NCBI GenBank assembly: GCA_024516155.1 | Contig: JAJJXM010000029.1 | Span: 310,001 to 374,000, forward strand | Length of the DNA: 64,000 nt | Direction of reading: 5' to 3' | From: Pyronema omphalodes | Lineage: Eukaryota > Ascomycota > Pezizomycetes > Pezizales > Pyronemataceae | Part shown: piece by piece, positions 21,446-32,623 of the stretch | How positions within the stretch are numbered: position 1 is the first letter of the stretch | How the letters are laid out: each line of letters opens with the position of its first letter | Made by a program: the position numbers and the translations under genes | Notes under the pieces: model-generated | The model's database searches: none | What the model saw: the letters and a program-made list of their open reading frames with translations, nothing else | What the model was told of the DNA's origin: nothing

Positions 21446-22904
21446 ATGAGATTTTTTCTACTCATCCTTCCTTTTATTACTGCCATTGCTGCGGCCCCCG
21501 CCCCTATTGCTGGCGGTGAGCGGTCTACGATTCGTCATGTGTCCGAGCACCAAACCAGGACCAACACAGAACAACTTCAGAATAAGACAGATGTCAAAAT
21601 CAATACGGACCTTCGCATCAATGCGATACCAAATGGCAAAAGGGTATGTTTTTCGTCAATTCATAGCTCACATCCTTTATGCTAACCAAATTAGGATTCT
21701 AATACCCTCAATGTCGCCCGTGACCCCTCTCTAATTCGTGAAATGATCCAAAACGAAGCGAAGCTCCAAAAGGAGGAATTCCAGAACAAGGCAAATACCA
21801 AATTCAATTCTGGCCTTGACAAGTTACGCCTACCTACTAAAGCCAATAATGGGGCACCACTACTCAAACGCGTATGTGCTTCCACTAATCATGGACCACA
21901 TTCTTGGTACTGACTTGAACAGAATACGGGAAAAGGAAGGCCTCATAACAGTCAAAGCCAACAGGGGCGACTTGTAAGCGAAATCGGCAAGGGGGCTGCT
22001 GAAGAGGCTGGGCATGAACATAAACACCACATTTCCGATCATCTACATCATCACAAACCCAGAAATAACCAGAAACCTACTCAGCACCCCGCTCAACACC
22101 CCGCTCAACAACCTGCTCAACAACCCTCCCAGAAACCCGCCCAGAAACCCGCCCAGAATAATGGAAATAGTGCTTTTCACTCATTTGCAACCGATGTTGG
22201 CAAGGCTGCGGCTCCGGACGTTGGAAATGCAATTGCAAAGAAATTTGCTTCTCATATGAATCATGCCAAGCGCGAAGACAATCAACGACTTGCTCAGAAC
22301 CCCGCTCAGAACCCCGCCCCCAAACCTGCCCCGAAACCTGCCCCGAAACCCGCCCCGAAACCCGCCCCGAAACCCGCCCCAACCCCCGCTCAACACCCCG
22401 CTCAACAACCCGCTCAGAAACCCGCCCAGAATAACGGAAATAGTGCTTTTCACTCATTTGCAACCGATGTCGGCAAGGCTGCGGCTCCAGATGTTGGAAA
22501 TGCAATTGCAAAGAAATTTGCTTCTCATATGAATCATGCCAAGCGCTTTGTATGTCTTTTGATTCCTCTTTTAGGTTTTTGACCTGGCTAATCGATAATA
22601 TTTAGAATATGAAGCCCATTATTGAGAATGCTGTCAGGCCCGAACATCCTAAACGCCATGCTGAGGTATGAGGTGCCGTTTTGTAACATATTATTTCTTG
22701 GCTAACTAAAGTAGGCTATGCGTGAGTCGAGAAGAGTGAAAAGGTTTCACAGCAACAGCCACCAAGCCCCACACTGGGAAAGAGACGATGCACACGCTGA
22801 GCGATCACATGGACTCAAAGACCACCTTGCTGTACGTCCTTTTGTTTCCATGATTTTTCCAAGCTAACAAAAAATACTAGGGACGCTCAGTGGTTTCCGA
22901 ATAG
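21446..22904 (+). CDS. Secreted precursor with KR-bounded repeated peptide modules
   Basis: Six exons: 21446-21643, 21695-21871, 21923-22549, 22606-22665, 22715-22831 and 22881-22904, giving 400 residues. All five introns are 49-56 nt and phase 0. Residues 1 to about 18 form a classic signal peptide (MRFFLLILPFITAIAAA). Exon 1 ends exactly in NGKR and exon 2 in LLKR. Exon 3 carries two copies of a 39-residue module (residues 204-242 and 295-333) with identical protein sequence, each ending HAKR; a diverged third module with the SEIGKGAAEEAG pattern lies at about 143-169. The modules are separated by Pro/Ala/Gln/Lys-rich spacers (PAQ/PAPK repeats). Further KR sites are at 350-351 and 363-364. 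KR is the cleavage signal of the Golgi protease Kex2, so the chain is probably cut into several small peptides before secretion. The module is cationic, Ala/Gly/Lys-rich and helix-prone, but its function is unknown. No Tyr and no obvious tailoring enzyme gene lies nearby. Confidence 0.75.
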
Positions 22905-23918
22905 AGGCATAATAAATGCCAAGAAGGTGCCTTATGTACCTTATTAACATACCTCTTCGTGTCAATCAATGCTCAATAAGCTGGGACTTTGGAGAATTAT
23001 GGATATGACCGGGGTATGATTTTGAAAATGAGTTAGATGCATCAATGGGTTTATGTTGTGTGGCGAGTTTTTTGTTTCAGTTTGATAGATTTGCTTTTTT
23101 TTTCTCTATAGACCAGAAGTTATTTTTTTTACCTATCTATTTTCAAAATTTCGTGACTCCCTTTCAGCTGATGATAATTAACCCGACATTGGTGAAGGGT
23201 GAAAATGTATTGTACAATTAACAGCCATCGTGCCATTGAGTTGCACACTTACCCCCGCTGTTAGGTAGCCGCCTTGCAGATCTAAAAGGAATGACGGAAT
23301 AACGCAACACATGCGATGTCCGCCATACTGTGCTTTACAGAGAGATTATATTCCTTCATTTCTTCGTTTCAATCCTCCTTGTGTGGTGAACCCTTTTCTC
23401 ACACCCTCTAAGAGCTGTCGTATACACCTCCGTCCAATTATTGCAACAGAAGTTTCAACTCTTGACATCTCACCTGTATCTTAAATTTATATCAACATCT
23501 TTAGCAATTATCTTCATAATCACCATCTAAATCAACATCGTCAATAAACTCGCAAGTGTCATGGAAGAATTGCCTACCTTTCGACCTCGTCCTCCTGTGC
23601 GGCTTATTGTTCCTCAGACTCCCGTAATCATAATATCCATAGCTCTGAGCTTTTTAATATTTTCTCAATCTCTTAGCCCCAAGCTAATACGTATTTCGAT
23701 TAATTTTGGTTGACCGACCATTAATTGGGGTTTAACCAGATGTACTCCGAACCCCAACCCTGTCCACGTGATATGCTTGCTACCCCAGTTCCCCACTAAC
23801 ACGCTACTATGGTGACCTTGAGCACCTGGCGCTCGACCTCACCTGCAGCACCTCCAACCATCAAGCTCCATCCTACGAACCAACGAACCCATCACCAAAC
23901 CACCAAACAACCACAGCC
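22905..23918. other. Intergenic region between secreted-precursor gene and UMP1
   Basis: AT-rich 3' flank followed by the UMP1 promoter. A 50-residue open frame at 23561-23713 (MEELPTFRPRPPVRLIVPQ then a hydrophobic segment VIIISIALSLLIF) could encode a tiny membrane protein. It has no supporting similarity that I know of and may instead be an upstream frame in a transcript leader. Confidence 0.4.
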
Positions 23919-24762
23919 ATGTCCCTCCGTATCGTCCCCGCGGGTCCCGCAAGCACAACCGTCTCCTCCGTCGCGCAACGTAAAGGAGCACCCAGCATCA
24001 GCAGTGTTCCAGATGCTATGAGAAATGGAGGCCCAGGATCTGTTGCCGCTGATGTAAACAACCGTCATCCTCTTCAGCATCGTCTGGCGAAATGGGATGA
24101 GACACAGATGGCGCTTAAGATGGAGGGTTTGAGAAGACTTTATGGTGCTGCTGAACCTATTAGAAGAGAAATGGAGGTCATGATGTGTGCGGTAGGTTTT
24201 ACCCCACCTAGCATTAGCTTGCTTGGATTGCTGGAGGGGGGATGAGGGGGGATGAGGGGGAATGAGGGGCAGTGAAGCCAGTGCAGCGAGCGGAGCAAGC
24301 CGGACAACCCAAATGAGCTGAGCTTTATCACGGAGCTTCAGAAAGATTCGGGGAAAGCATTGAGGAGCTTAGGGAGATGTGGGATGAGACCAGGAGCTCG
24401 GGAGAGATGGAAATAGAAACTATAGAGAGAAACAGAGGCTGATTAGATGTGTTAAACAGGACTACAAACCCGCCCAGCTCGGAGGACCCAGCAACCTACA
24501 CAAGGACATCTTGGAGAACCGGGATTGTTCGATCCAGTGGGAGGATATCTACACTGGTACGTTACGCTTCCATTATTTTACCCATTTTCTGCGCCGTCTC
24601 GACTACCATTTACCCATTGCTACTTTTCCACCTCTACCTGCCAACCGACCCACTGCTATGCGACAGATACAGAGACTAATGATGTAACTAGGTACTGACA
24701 ACGTCTTCGACCTCCCCGAGTTCCACACTGAGCTCGAGACAAAGTGCAGAATGAACTGGTAG
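23919..24762 (+). CDS. UMP1: Proteasome maturation factor Ump1/POMP
   Basis: Three exons, 23919-24191, 24460-24556 and 24692-24762, encode 146 residues, the usual size for the family. The hallmark block is present: HPLQHRLAKWDETQMALKME followed by GLRRLYGAAEPIRREMEV. The C-terminal part has the LHKDIL and WEDIYTG motifs and ends ELETKCRMNW. Ump1 is a chaperone trapped in half-proteasomes that coordinates maturation of the beta subunits and is itself the first substrate of the new 20S particle. The Met at 23919 gives the expected short, flexible N-terminus; an upstream Met at 23809 is in another frame. Intron 1 is 268 nt, rich in gatgaggggg repeats. It faces the leftward PRS5 gene (convergent). 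Confidence 0.93.
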
Positions 24763-25631
24763 AAAGTGATGATCAGATGAGAAGAGGGAAGGAGAAGGAA
24801 GATGTTACGATGCTAGATACCGCTGCAAAATCGAACGGCGTTAATGAAAGCCTTTGTTGATACAAACAACTACTGATGTTTTTTTCAACTGCGGTTTGTT
24901 ACTACTCAAATACTCTGGTAATTGTGGGATGTACGGGGTTTGGCGGTGGTTGAAGCATATCACTCGGTGCTTTGGGCTGGGGTATAGGGTACTTTGCGGT
25001 AGCTTTCCCCAATATGATTCATGCTAATTCTCCATACGAAGTGTTATGCGGTATCAATTTTATTCAGACGAGAAATACTAATAAAATTCTGCAACATTCC
25101 AGCAATAATCATTCCCAATCATGATTTTCCAAAGTTTTTATGATGAAATGTCGTAAAATCGTCTATTTATTACCCTCGTCATACTTCGGGCGTTCCAGCA
25201 TCTACCTTACGCCCTTAGATACATGTGATAAAGCCAACTTTCCTCTTCTACCCCAACATACAACGCAAACACAAAAAGACACCCATTTCCCATTTTTTCT
25301 CCTTCCTTCATCATTTCCGACCCAATGAAAACACACAAAAACGAAACAAAACAAAAATGATGAAAAAGGACAAGACAGCATTACACCCAAACGAATTCCA
25401 TTTCCCATCGCGCGCGAAAAAACCCGCACAATTATACATGCACACGAAATAGCAAAAAACTCCAACCCTGGTAAACTAACTTTCATAGCCCGGCGTATTT
25501 TTTTTTTGTTTTGTCAGACGTAGCTTTTTCTAGACTTTATGCGAAAACGCGGCTTGTTGCCTAGATAAGCCAGACTGCATCAAACTTTGTCAGACATCGT
25601 CAAGCCCTGCAGCTGCAGATAGCTAGTCCAT
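24763..25631. other. Convergent 3' region between UMP1 and PRS5
   Basis: Holds the 3' UTRs of the two convergent genes. It is AT-rich, with a T run at about 25500-25507. No gene seen. Confidence 0.6.
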
Positions 25632-26997
25632 CTAACTAGAAAACAGCACCGAGATAGATTCTCCATGGTGAACCCGACGAATAGCCTCAGCAAAGACCTC
25701 GTGAACAGGGAGAACCAAAAGCTTAGGACAGCGACGACGGTGCTCCTCCTGAGGAACTGAGTTGGTGCATATAACCATATCCAAAGCTGAAGCATTGATA
25801 CGTTCAATAGCATCACCGGAGAAAACTCCGTGTGTAACAAGTGCATAAACCTTGGTAGCTCCTCCCTTGTTCTTCAGCAATTTTGCGGCGCGGGTAATGG
25901 TGTTGGAAGTATCGGCCATGTCGTCGACGAGAATTGCAACCTTGCCGCGGATCTCTCCTACAAGCATCATAGTCGCGTTTTGACGCTCGGTGATTTTCGT
26001 TGGTCGGCGCTCCTAGAGTTTTGTGTTAGAGATACTGCGCGTGTAGCTAAAGAGTTAGGGAAAGAAAACGAACCTTGTGGATCAAGGCGAACTCCATTCC
26101 AAGAGCATCGGCGATTGCGGTAGCTCTCTTAGCTCCTCCTGCATCGGGGGAAACAATAACGGCGTTCTGGTAGTCGGGGATGTTGTGCTTAATCCAGCGC
26201 TGGAGAAGAGGACGTCCGTAAAGGTTGTCAACAGGGATATCGAAAAATCCCTGGTACTGAGGGTCGTGAAGATCCATAGTAATGATGTGGTCGGCACCAG
26301 CGCAAGTAAGGAGCTCAGCGACGAGAGTTCCAGCCTGAGCTACCCATTGCTTGTAACCGGTGTTGGCACGGTTAGGAGCCCACTCGTTGTTGAAGCCCAA
26401 GCTGCGACCGTTGGCAAGGGAGTCGGTGTTGTTTCTGGGCAAGGGGGTGCTGGGGATAGTGGCGGGCTGTGACTTGGGGTTTGCACGACCGTTGGTTCCG
26501 GCAATTCCGTTGACGTTCACGTCGTGGTTCTGCTGGATGGTGAGACGGTTGAGCTCACGCTCAAGAGAGTTGTGGGAGATCGGGTCGTGAGGTTGGGAGT
26601 GAGGTCCTGGGGTGACGGGACGAGACTCAAAGGTGAAGTCTTTACCGGAACCGCTTCCGGGCTTTGCGAGAGGAGCACCAGTCTTGTTGTAGGGAATGTC
26701 GCTCTGGCGAGAGTAAGGGAAGTGGGGAAGAACCGCGGTAACGCGACGAGCAGAGGCAGTCTTGCAGGCAGAGATGGTGATCAAAAGCTCAATGAAATGG
26801 TCGTTGACACGGCCGCATCCAGACTGGATCACGAAAACATCTTTGCCACGAACTGAGTCCTGGATCTCTACCCGTGTTTCGCCGACGGCAAATTTGCTGA
26901 GGGTAATTCTTCCATTCGGGATTCCAAGCTGCTGACAGATGCTGTAGGCAAGCTCGGGGTGGGAGGAACCACCGAGAACGACGATGTTGCGGACCAT
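25632..26997 (-). CDS. PRS5: Ribose-phosphate pyrophosphokinase, Prs5-type
   Basis: Leftward, exons 26074-26997 and 25632-26012 joined by a 61-nt intron, giving 434 residues. The enzyme class makes PRPP from ribose 5-phosphate and ATP for purine, pyrimidine, histidine, tryptophan and NAD synthesis. The N-terminal half begins [21 protein letters not shown] low-complexity insertion of about 110 residues (roughly 106-215, with [12 protein letters not shown] and [10 protein letters not shown]) follows [16 protein letters not shown]. After it come [30 protein letters not shown] and the PRPP-binding loop [10 protein letters not shown]. In that loop the usual GG is replaced by SN. Insertion site and loop match yeast Prs5 rather than Prs2-4, which in yeast work as hetero-oligomers, so this may be a regulatory or partner subunit. 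A longer in-frame start at 27246 exists, but the canonical family start is the Met at 26997. Confidence 0.92.
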
Positions 26998-27323
26998 CGT
27001 GAAGGTATGAGGTGGGCGGTGTTGTGTTGAGGTTTGTGCCCGTTGAGTGGTTTGGGTGCAGTTTTTATTATTTGAAAGAGTGTCGAGGATTGTTGTGGTC
27101 CGAAGAGCGATGGTGGGGTAACTAAAAAGACTGACTGACGTTTCTTGGCAAAAAGCGCGCGAAAGGCGCGAAAAAGTTAAAAAACGAAGCGACTGGTCAG
27201 AGCTCAAAATAGATTCAGATTGAAGGCAAAAAAATGAATAATCCAATAGATAAATATCTGATTTTGATTTGATGGTGGAAATAATATTCTGCTCAATTCT
27301 GAATCCTTTATATTCTTTTGCGC
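26998..27323. other. PRS5 promoter / RRF1 3' flank
   Basis: 326 bp between two leftward genes. It holds the PRS5 leader, in which an open frame extends the PRS5 frame upstream, and the RRF1 3' UTR. Nothing else recognised. Confidence 0.6.
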
Positions 27324-28254
27324 TCAGTTCTCCATTGACTTCAACGCAGTGGCGATAACTCCCTCCAACTCAGCCTTGCGCTTCTTGACAATGTCCTCCA
27401 ACTTCTTGTCCGCCTTCTTGAAATCATCAGGTCTAACGGCGTTCTTGGTAGCCGAAATCTTCTTGTGAGAAACCAATCTCGCAGCCTTAAGTTCATCCAA
27501 AGCCTTGTTTCCAACAGCCTTTGCCTTCTTGACTAAAGCATCTCTCGACTCTCTGGTAGGAGGAGGAAGAGGAACATTGATGAGCAAGGGATTCTTCACA
27601 TCCACAACGGGTTGCAAGTTCAAGTCCGCGCTCTGGATCGCGGAAACAACCTTCTTGACATTCTGTTCGCCCATAATTTCAGCCTCCGCCATGTGCGAAG
27701 TGAAAAGAGGGTATGGAGAATGGAAAGCGCACCTCAGCCTCATAAACAGTTACGACCAAAGCTCTTCCTTTGGTAACGACGTGACCAACCTCCTTCAAGA
27801 GGGCCTCAGTCTTTGTGTTCTTGTCAACGAGAACCTTGATATTTTCCAACAACTTGGGATTTCCCTCAGAAGTTTTCAGTGTTGCCAAATTCTCCTTCAA
27901 AGCGTCGTTAATCCGGGCAATGTCACCCTCCAAGCGGTTGTATTCGGCCTCGAAGTCGAAATCAGCGAGAGGGTTAGGCTCATCGTCGTTTTTCTTGTTC
28001 TTTCCCTTCTTTCCGAATGAATCTTCCTTTGCGTCATCTTTTCCCTTCTTTCCTTTTGCGAGGGAAACCGGGGTGGTTGTGAAGGAACGAACAGCCGGGA
28101 CAGCTACACGTGCAATAGGACTAGAAATCTAATGGTCAGATCTGCGTGAACAATTGATTGTCGAGGGCAAGGCCACTTACCTGGGAAGAATTGCAGCATT
28201 CTTCAAGGCGCCACAGGGCTTGCTGCGAAGGAGGGGTCGGATGACGCGGTTCAT
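27324..28254 (-). CDS. RRF1: Mitochondrial ribosome recycling factor
   Basis: Leftward, exons 28181-28254, 27733-28120 and 27324-27683, giving 273 residues. A mitochondrial presequence is clear: Arg-rich, no acidic residues, MNRVIRPLLRSKPCGALKNA through VRSFTTTPVSLAKG. A Lys-rich linker follows, then the recycling-factor domain, with FEAEYNRLEGDIARIND, GHVVTKGRALVVTVYEAE and the signature VPLPPPTRESRDALVKKAKA. The C-terminus RPDDFKKADKKLEDIVKK is the helical end of the factor. In mitochondria it splits post-termination ribosomes together with EF-G2. The first intron has two nearby AG acceptors; only the second (atttctag) keeps the frame open. The second intron is only 49 nt. Good confidence in function and model. 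Confidence 0.9.
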
Positions 28255-28663
28255 GGTGGTGGAAGTCGAGGGTGTGCGGGGAAGAGTCTTCGCGTTGCAG
28301 ATGAAACTAACCCCACATTTCGTTACGGACCCAAGCGTGATGGACCCGGCTCACCGCTGCGGGTAGGGAAATTAGCCAGGCAGCTCATGAAATGCTGGGA
28401 AGGAAAGCGCATTGAGCGATGAGATGTGATGGGATTATGTTTCAAGGATTACGTGAGGAATTGTGAAACGGCAACATTTTCAAGAATTGGTGAAGAATTA
28501 CGGAACATTAAAATCCCGGATTCAATTGATTCTAAGTACAAGCCAAAGGCTGTTCCGATACATGATAATCATTGCATGAACTTGGAAACCCACAAAAGAA
28601 AACAAAAACTCCCCCAAATAAATCGCTATGTGTATGCCAAAAGAAAACTCCAATCGCTGCTGG
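28255..28663. other. RRF1 upstream region and 3' flank of the next leftward gene
   Basis: About 400 bp containing the RRF1 promoter (GC-rich near 28255-28370) and the AT-rich 3' UTR of the gene at 28664-29650. No separate gene seen. Confidence 0.6.
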
Positions 28664-29650
28664 CTATAACTCAATCTCCATGTCATCCGGATCATAGTGC
28701 GTCACCCCATTATTTGCTGTCGTCATATTATTAAAACCACCAAAACCCCCTCCGGCATTCATCATATTCGGCATTGCATGGAAAGAATTTCCCATTCCAT
28801 GCCCCATCCCAAAATAATTCGTCGTATTCATGATTTCATTCTGCGCAGCCTGTGCAGCCTGTGCCTGTGCCTGTGCAGCAGCCTGAGCCTCTTTCTCGGC
28901 CTTCTCCCTCGCCTCCCTTTCATTCTTCTCTCTCAACCTCCTTCTACTTTCAATAATTGCCTTCCTAACCCCATCACAATTCTCATCGGGCACAGTAAGA
29001 GACTTCGGTACCGAATAAAGCACCAGATGCATTCCATTGGACCCATTCGATCCACTTGATTCTCCGGTGTTGCCAGGCCCGCAGAGCCCTGTTTGGCCAA
29101 TACCATCAGATCCACCCGGTCTCAAGACATGATCCGGAATCTGATTCAACTTCTTCTCAATATCAGGAATAAATATCACCTTCCCTCTTGTAGCAGCTTC
29201 TTCCTCATCCGTGTCAGAGTCTAAACTATCTACGTAGACAACATTGTCGTTATCGACTTCCATGCGCTGTTCGGCGAGTGGGTTTCTATTTCTCCGTTTC
29301 TGGGGGGTGGTAGCGACCTGCGCGGATGTTGGCGTATCGAATGTAGCGAGCGAAGAAGTAGCTGATGCTAATTGAGGAGAACAGTCAGACTGAACCGGAA
29401 TCATAGATGAGCTAATAGAGACGGGTAGAGAGGAATGAATTGAGCCATCATTTAGCGGACCTCCATGTTGTGACTGAAACGAAGCGAACGGTGTCGCGGT
29501 GAAGTTCGTAATTGAAGGTTGCTTTAACGAAAGCCGTTCCAGACGTTTCGCTAATGGTTGTTCTGGTACTTCATACCCAGCGCGACGTTTGATTCCTGTG
29601 ATTCCAGAGGGAAACATCGTGGTGCGGGGAGTGTGCCATTCGAATTCCAT
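28664..29650 (-). CDS. Conserved-looking fungal protein of unknown function
   Basis: A single-exon leftward gene of 328 residues. It starts MEFEWHTPRTTMFPSGITG, followed by KRR and a second basic patch, EQPLAKRLERLSL, which resemble nuclear-localisation signals. A long Ser/Thr-rich linker leads to an acidic stretch (SLDSDTDEEEAA) and the motif RGKVIFIPDIEKKLNQIP. Next comes LVLYSVPKSLTVPDE with a following RKAIIESRRRLREKN. From about residue 240 an Arg/Glu/Ala-rich coiled coil with AQAQAQAAQAAQ repeats is followed by a Met/Gly/Asn-rich tail ending DPDDMEIEL. I recognise the overall style from other ascomycete genomes but cannot name a family or function. The length without stops and the strong coding periodicity argue that it is real. 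Confidence 0.75.
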   Translation of the reverse strand: MEFEWHTPRTTMFPSGITGIKRRAGYEVPEQPLAKRLERLSLKQPSITNFTATPFASFQSQHGGPLNDGSIHSSLPVSISSSMIPVQSDCSPQLASATSSLATFDTPTSAQVATTPQKRRNRNPLAEQRMEVDNDNVVYVDSLDSDTDEEEAATRGKVIFIPDIEKKLNQIPDHVLRPGGSDGIGQTGLCGPGNTGESSGSNGSNGMHLVLYSVPKSLTVPDENCDGVRKAIIESRRRLREKNEREAREKAEKEAQAAAQAQAQAAQAAQNEIMNTTNYFGMGHGMGNSFHAMPNMMNAGGGFGGFNNMTTANNGVTHYDPDDMEIEL

Positions 29651-30245
29651 TAGATGAGTAGTTATATCGCGCGTGTTGTGGATTACTGGTGCCTGAAAGT
29701 AACCGATGAGCTGGTTGGGCTCTCCGGGCTGGCTGATTTAATGAAGCTCAGGAACGGAAGCTAGGTGGATGCGATAAGATAGGTTGCAAGGATGCTGTTT
29801 CTTGGGGCGGCTAGAAGGATCGAGAAGGTTTGCGCAAGGTAGTGAAGCGTCTAAACCGGCTTCAAGATAGGTTACCCGGTTGGGATGTAACTTGATACTC
29901 TTGATATGGCTAACGGGAGGATATGGAAGGTTGGTGTCAACTGTGATACTGATGGTTAGTGTGAGTCAAGCAAGTATTACGAAGGAAAATTTTATAATTG
30001 GTAGTAAGATAGAGTAAATTCAAAGTAATACAAAATCAATAACTAGCTTTTAACAAACTCAATAGTTGCAATATCAAATCCTCCATAAAAGCACAACAAC
30101 CAATGAATCCTATTGAATAAAATCAAACAGCACAACTACCGCATAGATAACTATTCACAATAAAATCCAAAGTTAATTGAAAGTAGAGTGGAATTGGAAA
30201 AATAACTTCCATCATCCTTCGACTACATCCAATTGTTGTGCTGAG
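29651..30245. other. Intergenic AT-rich region
   Basis: Contains the promoter of the 28664-29650 gene and the 3' flank of the small gene at 30246-30586. No further gene is visible. Confidence 0.55.
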
Positions 30246-30586
30246 CTATTCGTACTGATAACAATTCTCAACGGCAGCAATACTGCACACTGCATCTAGC
30301 ATATAACACACATATGAACTAAATTCCCCATCAGTTAGCCCAGTCCACAAAGTCATAATCAACTCATAAACTTACAATGTTGTTCCCTTCTTTCATCCAC
30401 TGGCTCATCAAACCGAAACTCCTCCACAGGCGCCGTCGGATCATCACTCGCATTCGCCATTACTCTTTCCACCCATTTTTCCTCTTCTCGTAGTGTTATT
30501 GAAAGCTCGTAGTTTTCTATCGGTAAATCAATTTTATCCATTTCTGATTCGCGGAGAGTGGTTAGAGGCTCGTATTCGGTGCGCAT
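30246..30586 (-). CDS. Small hypothetical two-exon gene
   Basis: Leftward, exons 30376-30586 and 30246-30295, giving 86 residues. The 80-nt intron has a perfect fungal GTAAGT donor, a gctaac branch site and a tgctag acceptor, and joining the exons keeps the frame to a TAG stop. The product is acidic and Glu-rich (MRTEYEPLTTLRESEMDKID, then TLREEEKWVERVMANASD) and has three Cys-containing or hydrophobic steps at the end (YAVCSIAAVENCY). No signal peptide, membrane segment or domain is recognised. The clean intron supports expression, but nothing else does. Confidence 0.45.
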
Positions 30587-32623
30587 ATTGGATATTCGGT
30601 TGTTTTGAGGTCTTCGAAGTTTAGTTGGTAGTCGAAATTAGACTAATTGAGGCAGTCGAAAATCTAAGAGTTGCCGTAAACCGTAAATTGTATATATGTC
30701 TTCGGGTATTGTAGTACGTTATTCGCGTATTTCTTTCAAAGTTATCCGATCGATATTTGATGATGGAGAAGAAAGCGGAAAAGAAAACTTCTTTCAAAAT
30801 ACGGCCTATGCGCTTTTTGTATTTGGCAGCTCATATCGTATTGCGATTGTTTCTCATTTTTGAAAAATTAGAAAATTTTGCTCGCGCATTGTCATAAGTC
30901 GGGTTACTTGAGAAATGGCGGTTCGCGATTGTTCCTGACATTGCGGTGGCTGATAAGCGAGGTTAAAAAAACATGGGTTGTCATTCGGTTGGACCCGGTG
31001 GGGAAAATTTTTACATGTGCGGGCGATGAAGTCTGGTTGCATCACTACGGCTAACGAATGATGTTTGGACCCCATTGAGTAAAAATTTTGAAAGATGCTT
31101 AAGTTAGAGAAAAAGAGGTCGTCGTGATATACGTCGCCCAACGCCAACGTTCCCTGGATTCGCATGTGGCTGGTTTACGGTATGCTTCGTTGCATCCAAG
31201 TAGAGTGTAACCGACAGTATAGAAAATCCACTTTTCTTGTAAGCAATATATCTTGAGATGGTCAACCCCCGAAACATAGCACGCGAGGCAGTCTAGTCTA
31301 TATTTTGGCCACCTCCAAAAACCCCAGGAGTCAAGAACTTCTGGTATGAATTTCGTCCTCGATTCCTTTGAGATTTCTCTGATACCGCATCTGCTTAGAT
31401 AAAATGCAAAACTATCTAGAAAAGGTATGCTTTGCACCAAAAATGTTACCAAAACTTGCTGCGTTTATACAAAACATGGACGCGAGGGAATGTGGTGGCA
31501 TTCCAGCCCCCGAAATAATAGTGGATATAGGGCGGTACTTGAGTCTATGCTCAGCTTGTTTGATATATCTCTAATTAAACCCGCATCTCTGCAGAAACAT
31601 ACTATGGGTGTGATTGAAGGATCCATAGAAGGACATAACAAATCACTGTGCTCTTTTGGAAGCCTTCGGAACGGAAAATCACACTATAAATCACTGCACA
31701 CACAAATTCGTAGCTATAAATATCCTTTTGTCTACAAAAGGTTATAAAGATGACCAAAGCCAATTGAGCCCTGAGTTATCCGTTCAGTATACGGAATAAC
31801 CCTGTAGCATTCTGATATTAGTAATTCGGTGTTAAGCGTGGAAGCTTCGCTATACTGGGAGCTTTGAGAGCATTTTCTCCCCAACACCCATCGTTGCTTG
31901 ACTTTATGTAAGTAGACCTTATTTGAAGATGACTATCTTGATTCATTCAATGCTCACTACCTAGATAGACTGTACTGATATATTAAGCTACGGAGCCTAG
32001 ACTTTTCTGGCCAGGACTTGTAGAAATAATTGTGGTAGTTTTTTGGGGAGCGTTGTGTGATGGTGATTAGCTCGGGTTAAGTGATGTGACTTGTAGGGCC
32101 AACTTTTGTATTTGTTTTTCTGTGTTTGTGTTTTCTCTCATATCTTTCAATATTTACGTTCTGCTTGGAAATTGAGCTTTACAAACGCTAGTAATCGTAT
32201 ATGAATGCAAGGTCATAGTTGGGGAAGATCACGGATGTATTGAAGGATACGAAAAGCAAAGAATCATGAGAATAAATCGTTTTATGCAACGAAGAAAATG
32301 AAATATGTGAAATGAAAGCCAAAAAGCGTAGCACTTCCATCAACGCTCTAGAGCTCTTCGTGTTACTCGTAAATATTCTTATTATAACTGTCTGATAAAT
32401 CTAATGTAAGAGTTAAGAAAGCTTTGCCACTTTTACTTTCATCATGCACCGACTTCGCGCATTTCCGACGTGACCATTCATGATGCAAGGACCTCAACCA
32501 CGCTAGCCCCTCCACCATGATCCCTGTCCACGCGCATCAGAGCTCCGCCAACCCAGGGACCCAGAAACCATCATCATCATCACCAACTCGTCATAGCAAC
32601 CACCTTCGACACCAGCTTCCACA
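30587..32623. other. Gene-poor intergenic stretch
   Basis: About 2 kb. Overlapping reverse frames at 30854-31165 and 31099-31452, and a forward frame at 31427-31747, have ordinary composition but no domain or splice signals that would join them into a gene. The GET5 promoter lies at the right end. Confidence 0.5.

Noticed and set aside
22077..22511. Reverse-strand frame with VSGRVSGRVSG repeats
   Set aside because: It is the mirror of the Pro/Ala/Gln/Lys repeats in the secreted-precursor exon 3. The forward six-exon model with signal peptide is far better supported.
26998..27246. Longer PRS5 start at 27246
   Set aside because: The upstream extension is low-complexity leader sequence. The family begins at [10 protein letters not shown], and the extension would add 83 unrelated residues.
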